Assembly: GCF_016741855.1 (NCBI RefSeq)
Contig: NZ_JAERRH010000002.1
Span: forward strand, 186,001-250,000
DNA: 64,000 bases
Origin: Streptomyces musisoli
Lineage (GTDB): Bacteria; Actinomycetota; Actinomycetes; Streptomycetales; Streptomycetaceae
Direction of reading: 5' to 3'
Shown here one piece after another: positions 58,626 to 64,000 of this stretch. Numbering within the stretch: position 1 is the first letter of the stretch; every line of letters begins with the position of its first letter. The notes below the pieces were generated by a model. That model saw only the letters and a program-made list of their open reading frames with translations, was not told the DNA's origin and ran no database searches. The position numbers were made by a program, and so were the translations under genes.

Positions 58626-59468
58626 ATGCCGGACCAGATGACCGACCCCTCCGACCTGCGCGGCGACTGCGCACAGTGCTTCGGGCTGTGCTGTGTCGCC
58701 CTGCCCTTCGCCCGCTCCGCCGACTTCGCGCTGGACAAGCCCGCGGGCAAGCCGTGCCCGAACCTCCAGGGCGACCACCGCTGCGGCGTCCACGCCGACC
58801 TGAGGCAGAAGGGCTTCACCGGCTGCACGGTCTACGACTGCTTCGGCGCCGGCCAGAAGGTCTCCCAGGTCAGCTTCGGCGGGCAGGACTGGCGCACGGG
58901 CTCGAAGGAGCACGCGCGCCGGATGTTCGACGTGTTCCCGGTCGTACGGCAGCTGCACGAACTGCTGTGGTACGTCACGGAGGCGCTGTCCCTGCCCGCC
59001 GCCCGCCCCGTCCACCCCGAGCTGCGGCAGGCACGGGAGAAGACCGAGCGGCTCACCCGGGGGACCCCCGGGGAACTGGCCGCGCTGGACGTGGCCGCGC
59101 ACCGGCAGGAGGTCAACGTCCTCCTGCTGCGCACCAGCGAGCTGGCCCGGGCCGGCGTCGGCGGCAAGGGCCGGGGGAAGGGCAAGGACCGGCGGGGCGC
59201 GGACCTCATCGGCGCCCGCCTCAAGGGCGCCGACCTGCGCGGGGCGAGCCTGCGCGGCGCCTACCTGATCGCCGCCGACCTCACCGGTGCCGATCTGCGC
59301 GGCGCGGACCTCATCGGCGCGGACCTGCGCGACGCCGACCTGACCGACGCGGACCTCACCGGCGCCTTCTTCCTCACCCAGCCGCAGCTCAACGCGGCGC
59401 GGGGCAGCCTCGGCACCAGGCTGCCCGGGTCAGTCGGCCGCCCGGTGCACTGGACAGCCGTTCGTTGA
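58626..59468 (+). CDS. Cysteine-cluster plus pentapeptide-repeat protein
   Basis: A 280-aa protein with two recognisable parts. The N-terminal third is cysteine-rich ([16 protein letters not shown], later CPNLQG, CGVHADL and CTVYDCFG), like the YkgJ zinc/iron-cluster family. The C-terminal third (about 185-260) consists of pentapeptide repeats ([19 protein letters not shown] and so on) that form a right-handed quadrilateral helix. ATG 58626 is used. The 3' end overlaps the convergent P450 gene by 39 bp. Function is unknown; pentapeptide proteins can mimic DNA, and the Cys cluster may bind metal. Confidence 0.82.
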   Translation: MPDQMTDPSDLRGDCAQCFGLCCVALPFARSADFALDKPAGKPCPNLQGDHRCGVHADLRQKGFTGCTVYDCFGAGQKVSQVSFGGQDWRTGSKEHARRMFDVFPVVRQLHELLWYVTEALSLPAARPVHPELRQAREKTERLTRGTPGELAALDVAAHRQEVNVLLLRTSELARAGVGGKGRGKGKDRRGADLIGARLKGADLRGASLRGAYLIAADLTGADLRGADLIGADLRDADLTDADLTGAFFLTQPQLNAARGSLGTRLPGSVGRPVHWTAVR

Positions 59469-61043
59469 CGCCGGGTGCTCCAGTGGGAGTGCCCCCGTGT
59501 GCCGCGCCGCGCCGTCCTCCGTCCGCGGTCCGTCGTGGCGGGCCGCGCCCGCGCTGCGCAGCCGCAGGCCGGCACCGTCCCCGGCCCCTGCGGGGGGTTG
59601 CCGCCGTTCCAGTCGCAGCCGCAGCCCCTCCGGCATCAGGGTGAGGCGCTCGGCGACGGTCAGCCGGTAGCCGGGCTCGGCGTGCAGCTCGTAGCGGCGC
59701 AGCAGCAGGCCGAGGACGAGGGTCGCCTCGTGCAGGGCGAACTGGCGGCCGATGCAGGCCCGTGCGCCGGTGCCGAAGGGCTTGAACGTGTGCGGCGGCC
59801 GGGCCCGTACCGCCTCCGCGGTGAAGCGGTCCGGGTCGAACCGCTCGGCGTCCTCGCCCCACACCTCCGGCGCGCGGTGCAGCATCGGCGTCAGCACCAG
59901 GGCCCACGCGCCCCGGCGCATCGGATGTTCCCCGGCGAGAAGGGTGTCCTGCCGGGCCTCGCGGGCGAAGGCGGGCGCGGTCGGCCACAGCCGCAGTGAC
60001 TCGTCCAGCACCCGGCGGACGTAGCGCAGCTTGGCGATCCGGTCGTAGCCGGGCAGCGGGGCGTCGCCCCAGACCCGGTCCACCTCGGCGCGGGCCCGGG
60101 CGGCGATCTCGGGGTGCCGGGCCAGGTAGTACAGGGCGAAGGAGAGCGCCCCCGAGGTGGTCTCGTGGCCCGCCACCAGGAACGTGATCACCTGCTTGCG
60201 GACGTTCTCCGGGGACAGCTTCTCGCCGGTCACGGGGTGCGCGGTCGCCAGCATGCGGTCCAGCAGGTCCCCCTCGCCGCCGCCGGACCGGCGCCGGGCG
60301 GCGACCAGCTCGTCGACCGTGCGGTCGAGGTGCTCCATGTCGGCCGCGTTGCGCCGGGCGGCGGCGCGCAGCAGCAGCGGGGCCAGCGGCCCGGGAACAC
60401 TGTTCAGGCGCTGCGCGTAGGTGAGCGTGCCGACCATCGCCGTGACGAAGGGGTGCGGCCGGTCCCGTTCGAAGGAGCCGAAGTCGTGCCCGAAGCCGGT
60501 CCGGGCGATCGTCTCCAGGGTCAGCCGGGTCATGTCTCCGGCGACGTCCACCGTGCGCCCGGCCGCCAGCTGCCGGTCCCAGTGGTCGGTGAGCCGGCCG
60601 GCGACGGCCAGCATCATGCCGTGGTAGCCCTCCATGGCCTCACGGCTGAAGCCGGGGGCCAGGACGTCGTGTGCCAGCTGCCAGTTGGGCTCGTGGTTGT
60701 AGGCGGTGAACAGACCGTCCCCGGCCACCGGCCGCAGGTTGGCGACGCCCAGCCCGACGTGCTTGGCGAACCGCGACTCGTCGGCGAGGTCGGCGACGAG
60801 CCGCGCGCCCCACACGAACACGAACTCCTTGCCGAAGGCCCGCCGCCGGTAGATCGGGCCCAGCTCGTGCGCGAAGCGCATCGAGTCCTGGAGCGGCCGG
60901 CGCCGGTCGGCCCCGAGCACATCGCCGAGGAGCGGCAGCCGGTGTGGGGGACGCGGGATGCGGCGCAGCTCGGGCCAGCCCTGCTCGGCGCTTCGAAAAC
61001 CCTTCGGCAGCCCGGTACCCGTGGTCTGCAACGTCTCCGCCAT
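59430..61043 (-). CDS. Cytochrome P450, CYP102-like heme domain without reductase
   Basis: A 537-aa P450. I-helix AGHETTS (291-297), ExxR E348-R351 and heme loop [10 protein letters not shown] with Cys430 are intact. The sequence style ([29 protein letters not shown]) is that of the P450-BM3/CYP102 heme domain, known for fatty-acid hydroxylation. Unlike BM3 there is no fused FMN/FAD reductase; the C-terminus is only about 55 low-complexity residues, as in the streptomycete CYP102B group. It needs separate redox partners, not present here. It is divergent from a TetR gene, a common arrangement for its regulation. ATG 61043. Confidence 0.9.
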   Translation of the reverse strand: MAETLQTTGTGLPKGFRSAEQGWPELRRIPRPPHRLPLLGDVLGADRRRPLQDSMRFAHELGPIYRRRAFGKEFVFVWGARLVADLADESRFAKHVGLGVANLRPVAGDGLFTAYNHEPNWQLAHDVLAPGFSREAMEGYHGMMLAVAGRLTDHWDRQLAAGRTVDVAGDMTRLTLETIARTGFGHDFGSFERDRPHPFVTAMVGTLTYAQRLNSVPGPLAPLLLRAAARRNAADMEHLDRTVDELVAARRRSGGGEGDLLDRMLATAHPVTGEKLSPENVRKQVITFLVAGHETTSGALSFALYYLARHPEIAARARAEVDRVWGDAPLPGYDRIAKLRYVRRVLDESLRLWPTAPAFAREARQDTLLAGEHPMRRGAWALVLTPMLHRAPEVWGEDAERFDPDRFTAEAVRARPPHTFKPFGTGARACIGRQFALHEATLVLGLLLRRYELHAEPGYRLTVAERLTLMPEGLRLRLERRQPPAGAGDGAGLRLRSAGAARHDGPRTEDGAARHTGALPLEHPASTNGCPVHRAAD

Positions 61044-61165
61044 GACGCGATCTCCCTTGATCCAGCGGATGGTTGGAACTGTGACGCGCGCGTGTTGTAC
61101 GTGGGTTCAATAACGTGATCCCAGTGTCGTCCTCTTGTTGAACGGACGTCAAGTAAAGTGACGCC

Positions 61166-61774
61166 ATGCCCGCGAACCAGGGGGAGCGCGCCCGGCGCCG
61201 GCTCAGCACCGAGGAGCGGCGCGAGCAGTTGCTGTCGGTCGGCGCGCGGCTGTTCTCGGAGAGCCCCTACGACGAGGTCTGGATCGAGCAGGTCGCCGAG
61301 ATCGCGGGTGTCTCGCGGGGGCTGCTGTACCACTACTTCCCGACCAAGCGGGACTTCTTCGCCGCCGTCGTGGAGCGGGAGAGCGCCCGCATGCTGCGGA
61401 TGACGGCGGCCGAGCCCGGCGTGCCGGCGCGTGAGCAGCTCACCGCCGGCCTCGACACCTACCTCGGTTACGTCCAGGCCCACGCCCATGGCTTCCGCGC
61501 CTTCCACCGCGCCGACGCGGCCGGCGACCAGACCGTGCGCCGGGTCTACCGGCAGGCGCTGGCCGCACAGGAGAAGCAGATCCTGGCCGCGCTCGCCGCC
61601 GATCCCGAGTTCGGGCCGGTCTTCGGGGCCGCGCCCGAGGTGCGCCTGGCGGTGCGCGGTTGGCTCGCCTTCACGACCGCGGTCTGTCTCGAATGGCTGC
61701 GCGGCGAGGGTGAGTTGAGCCGCGAGCAGGTGCGCGACCTGTGCGCCCGCGCCCTGCTGGGCGTCCTCGCGTAA
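61166..61774 (+). CDS. TetR-family regulator divergent from the P450
   Basis: A 202-aa TetR repressor with HTH RREQLLSVGARLFSESPYDEVWIEQVAEIAGVSRGLLYHYFPTKRDFF and a FadR/AcrR-like ligand domain. The 122-bp divergent gap (61044-61165) has an imperfect dyad TTGAACGGACGTCAA near 61137-61151 and two ACGT motifs, suitable for control of both genes. The likely ligand class is fatty acid or acyl-CoA, inferred only from the P450 partner. Confidence 0.87.
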   Translation: MPANQGERARRRLSTEERREQLLSVGARLFSESPYDEVWIEQVAEIAGVSRGLLYHYFPTKRDFFAAVVERESARMLRMTAAEPGVPAREQLTAGLDTYLGYVQAHAHGFRAFHRADAAGDQTVRRVYRQALAAQEKQILAALAADPEFGPVFGAAPEVRLAVRGWLAFTTAVCLEWLRGEGELSREQVRDLCARALLGVLA

Positions 61775-61824
61775 CCCCGTCCGCCGGTACGGCGTGGTTG
61801 GCGCGCGCCCCGATCTTCGATAGG

Positions 61825-61843
61825 TTAGGCAAGGCTTACCTAA
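61825..61843 (+). promoter_or_regulatory. Iron box (DmdR/IdeR operator) overlapping the ribosome site
   Basis: TTAGGCAAGGCTTACCTAA matches the 19-bp actinobacterial iron box in all but about three positions. It ends just where the strong AAGGAGG ribosome site (61842-61848) begins, 12 bp before ATG 61856, so the Fe(II)-bound repressor would sit close to the transcript start or ribosome site of the DUF2470 gene. Confidence 0.82.
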
Positions 61844-61855
61844 GGAGGTTGCGGG

Positions 61856-62581
61856 ATGGGTGACACGCAGGACTGGACGGCCGCCCCCGGCGCGGCGGAA
61901 CGGGCACGCTCGGTACTGGCCGCCGCATGGTCGTGCGCGGTGACCGCGGACGGCGTGCGCGAGGAGTACGTCGGCGCGCACACCGTGACCGGGGACGGCG
62001 CGGTACGGCTGGCGGTGCCCGACGACAGCGGCCTGTTCGCGGCGGCCCTGTGCGCCCCGCGCCAAGAGCCCTCCGCACTGCTGGAGTTCGCCGACGTGGC
62101 CCCCGTGCCGGTGCGCAACCGCATCCGCGCCCGGCTGTGGCTGTCCGGCTGGTTCGCCCCGGACGAAGGAGCGCTCCTCCTCCGGCCCACCCGGGTCGTG
62201 CTCCGGCAGGCATCCGGTCCCGTGGTCGTCGACCTGGACGAGTTCACCGGGGCCCGGCCCGACCCCCTCGCCGACGCCGAGGCCCGGCTGCTCACCCACC
62301 TCGCCGACGTCCACCCGGACGCCGTCGAGCGGCTCACCCGCCTGGTGCGCCCCGAGAGCCTGCACGCCGCGACCCGGGTGGCACCCCTCGCCGTCGACCG
62401 GCACGGCCTGACCCTGCGCATCGAACGTACCCGCGCCCACGGCGACGTCCGCCTGCCCTTCCACACGCCCGCCGACGACGTCACCCAGCTCACCGAGCGC
62501 ATGCACGCACTCCTGGCGCAGGCCAGTGCCGCCGCCTGCCCTCGGGCGCTACAGCGGCAGCGCGCAGACGGCGACGGGTGA
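61856..62581 (+). CDS. DUF2470 protein, iron-regulated
   Basis: A 241-aa protein. The C-terminal region (about 155-235: DAEARLLTHLADVHPDAVERLTRLV and LTLRIERTRAHGDVRLPF) is the DUF2470 domain found at the end of HugZ/HutZ heme-utilisation proteins and in related flavin-binding split-barrel proteins. The N-terminal half resembles the partner barrel. With an iron box in front it is expected to be made under iron limitation and to help release iron from heme or siderophores. ATG 61856 has AAGGAGG at ideal spacing. Its end overlaps the convergent lactonase gene by 33 bp. Confidence 0.85.
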   Translation: MGDTQDWTAAPGAAERARSVLAAAWSCAVTADGVREEYVGAHTVTGDGAVRLAVPDDSGLFAAALCAPRQEPSALLEFADVAPVPVRNRIRARLWLSGWFAPDEGALLLRPTRVVLRQASGPVVVDLDEFTGARPDPLADAEARLLTHLADVHPDAVERLTRLVRPESLHAATRVAPLAVDRHGLTLRIERTRAHGDVRLPFHTPADDVTQLTERMHALLAQASAAACPRALQRQRADGDG

Positions 62582-63793
62582 CGCGAACGGCTCCCCGGCC
62601 GGGCGGAGGCCGCCGTCGCCGGCGTCGACATGGAAGACGGTGACCGTGCCGGAGCGCTGGTTCGCCGCGAACAGCAGCCGGCCGTCGGGCGAGAACGCGA
62701 TCTGCCGCGGGAAGTCCCCGCCCGCCGGCACGGTGCCGAGCAGCCGCAGCCGGGCCCCGTCGGCCTCGACGGCGTACCGCGCGAGGCTGTTGTGCCCCCG
62801 GTTGGCGAGGAAGGCGTACCGGCCGTTCGCCGTCACCAGGAACTGCGCCGGATAGTTCGTGCCGCCGTCCGAGCCCGTCGGCTGCGGCTCGCCGATGTCC
62901 AGCCTGCCGGACCGCGGGTCGTAGGCGCAGACGGCCACGGTGTCGTCGACCTCGTTGGCCAGATAGGCGTACCGGCCGCCCGGATGGAAGGTCAGATGGC
63001 GGGGACCGGCGCCCGGCCGCGTGTGCGCCCGCGCCACCTCCGCGAGCGTGCCCTTCGTGAGGTCGAGGCGGTAGGTGTACACGGTGTCGGTGCCGAGGTC
63101 GACGGCGAGGACGTGTCCGCCGTCCGGGCCGGTGAGGAACTGGTGGGCGTGCGGGCCCTGTTGCCCGGGGCCGGGCGGCGGGGAGCCGTGCCTGACCGAG
63201 TCGGTGCGCTCGCCCAGGGCACCCGAGGCGTCGATCGGATGCACGGCGACACTGCCCGACCCGTAGTCGGCGGTCAGCAGCCAGCGCCCCGTGGGGTGCA
63301 CCGACAGATGGCAGGGGCCCGCGCCGCCGGTGCTCCGGGTGCCCAGGACCCGCCGGTCGGCGAGGCGTACGGCCGTCACCCCGCCGTCCTGCCGCTCGTC
63401 CACCGCGTAGAGGGTGCGGCCGTCCGGGTGGACGGTGAGGTACGACGGGTCGGGGACTCCGGTGAGCGTGCCCGACCCCGTGATCCGGCCCGACTCCGGG
63501 TCGTACGACGCCAGGCCGATGCCGGTGCCGCCGCCCTCGGCGGACGTATAGGTGCCGAGGTACAGCGGGCGTGGCCCGGACGGCTTCCGGGCGGGCGCGG
63601 CGGCCCTCGGCCCGCTCTCTTCGGACGGGCTGCCGTCCCCGGCCGGCGGGGCCGCCGGGGACGGCACCGCCACGACGGCCGCCGTGCCGGCCACGGCCCC
63701 GACGAACCGGCGCCTGGTCCACCCGCCGCCGCGCCGCCGGTCCCGCCGGGGCCGCGGAGACCCCTCTTCCGCCGCCCGTGCCTCCGTGTCCAT
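62549..63793 (-). CDS. Tat-exported lactonase-family beta-propeller (6-phosphogluconolactonase-like)
   Basis: A 414-aa protein. A twin-arginine signal TRRRFVGAVAGTAAVVA is followed by an Ala/Pro linker and a seven-bladed lactonase/Pgl-like propeller (LYLGTYTSAEGGGTGIGLASYD; PSYLTVHPDGRTLYAVDE; PGPGQQGPHAHQFLTGPDG; GGDFPRQIAFSPDGRLLFAANQ). Cytoplasmic relatives open 6-phosphogluconolactone; exported ones of this type have unknown sugar-lactone or binding roles. ATG 63793 has GAGG about 7 nt upstream and puts the RR motif about 25 residues in. Single gene. Confidence 0.87.
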   Translation of the reverse strand: MDTEARAAEEGSPRPRRDRRRGGGWTRRRFVGAVAGTAAVVAVPSPAAPPAGDGSPSEESGPRAAAPARKPSGPRPLYLGTYTSAEGGGTGIGLASYDPESGRITGSGTLTGVPDPSYLTVHPDGRTLYAVDERQDGGVTAVRLADRRVLGTRSTGGAGPCHLSVHPTGRWLLTADYGSGSVAVHPIDASGALGERTDSVRHGSPPPGPGQQGPHAHQFLTGPDGGHVLAVDLGTDTVYTYRLDLTKGTLAEVARAHTRPGAGPRHLTFHPGGRYAYLANEVDDTVAVCAYDPRSGRLDIGEPQPTGSDGGTNYPAQFLVTANGRYAFLANRGHNSLARYAVEADGARLRLLGTVPAGGDFPRQIAFSPDGRLLFAANQRSGTVTVFHVDAGDGGLRPAGEPFASPVAVCALPL

Positions 63794-63867
63794 GCCGTAC
63801 CTCAGGTCGTCGGTCACCCGTTCGTGACAGACACCTTGGCCCGCATCCACCCCTCGGGGCAAGGCGG

Positions 63868-63893
63868 GCAACAAGCGTTGCGCACGATGCAAC
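63868..63893. promoter_or_regulatory. Three GCAAC/GTTGC half-sites upstream of the lactonase gene
   Basis: GCAAC (63868-63872), GTTGC (63877-63881) and GCAAC (63889-63893) form two overlapping inverted pairs 75-100 bp upstream of the lactonase start and 44-69 bp upstream of the rightmost gene start. A possible operator; no regulator can be named. Confidence 0.35.
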
Positions 63894-63936
63894 CCGCCGG
63901 GAGGCTGCCGGATGAGTCTGCGCCGGGAGGCCGCCG

Positions 63937-64000
63937 GTGAGCCGTTCGGCGCCCGCGGTGGCCGCCCGCGACCGCGAGGCCGAGCCGGACCAGGCCGCGG
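63937..64000 (+). CDS. Start of an unidentified gene, cut by the window end
   Basis: GTG 63937 has GGGAGG about 7 nt upstream and opens a frame with very high G/C third positions to the end of the window (VSRSAPAVAARDREAEPDQA). Another frame from ATG 63912 is also open but has poorer codon use. Too short to assign a product. Confidence 0.4.
   Translation, partial: MSRSAPAVAARDREAEPDQAA

Overview
The window is high-GC actinomycete DNA and almost certainly comes from a Streptomyces or close relative. Codon third positions are nearly all G or C. There are many GTG/TTG starts, 1-4 nt stop/start overlaps (ATGA, GTGA), rare TTA leucine codons and a DmdR/IdeR-type iron box. Both ends cut genes: a luciferase-like monooxygenase on the left and a possible unknown gene on the right. 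No tRNA, rRNA, insertion sequence, phage gene or CRISPR array was seen.

Region 1 (about 1-22.7 kb) is a compact hybrid NRPS-PKS biosynthetic cluster. Its core is one 2185-residue megasynthase (T-C-A-T-KS-AT-T, no reductive domain and no thioesterase domain). It starts a tightly coupled minus-strand operon: megasynthase, type II thioesterase, acyl-CoA dehydrogenase homologue, then two crotonyl-CoA carboxylase/reductase (CCR) paralogues. Next to it are an acyl-CoA synthetase, a hot-dog thioesterase, a LuxR-type and a LysR-type regulator, two MFS exporters, a DsbA-like protein, a flavin reductase plus luciferase-like monooxygenase, and a second free thioesterase. The inferred logic is: a fatty acid is activated and desaturated, a CCR makes an alkylmalonyl-CoA extender, and the AT (XAGH-type motif) loads it after one acylated amino acid. 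The result would be an N-acyl-amino-acid-derived beta-keto thioester released by a free-standing enzyme. Three cluster genes contain an in-frame TTA codon (LysR regulator, hot-dog thioesterase, megasynthase), pointing to bldA control. I cannot match the cluster to a known product.

Region 2 (23-39.8 kb) is mixed housekeeping and stress content: pirin; ECF sigma factor with a small membrane partner and a secreted Pro/Ser/Thr repeat protein; DJ-1/PfpI protein with a divergent LysR; GNAT; HD-domain protein; cupin; D-cysteine-desulfhydrase-like enzyme; MoxR/VWA pair; TetR; an OpuC/ProU-type osmoprotectant importer whose ATPase lies on the opposite strand; and a quinone oxidoreductase. Its intergenic spaces are full of unrelated short tandem repeats (24, 27, about 28 and 34 bp periods), and three genes carry in-frame repeat expansions.

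Region 3 (39.9-54 kb) is carbon catabolism: lutABC lactate oxidation, then a complete L-rhamnose module (kinase, bifunctional aldolase/dehydrogenase, isomerase, divergent ABC importer, LacI regulator). Two matching 12-bp operator-like dyads lie in the divergent promoter. Cleavage of rhamnulose-1-phosphate yields lactaldehyde, which the fused dehydrogenase can oxidise to lactate, so the neighbouring lut operon is functionally linked.

Region 4 (54-64 kb) holds an S33 peptidase, a PIG-L deacetylase, a TipA-like MerR regulator overlapping a glycosyltransferase, a Cys-cluster/pentapeptide-repeat protein, a CYP102-like P450 with a divergent TetR, an iron-box-controlled DUF2470 protein and a Tat-exported lactonase-type beta-propeller.
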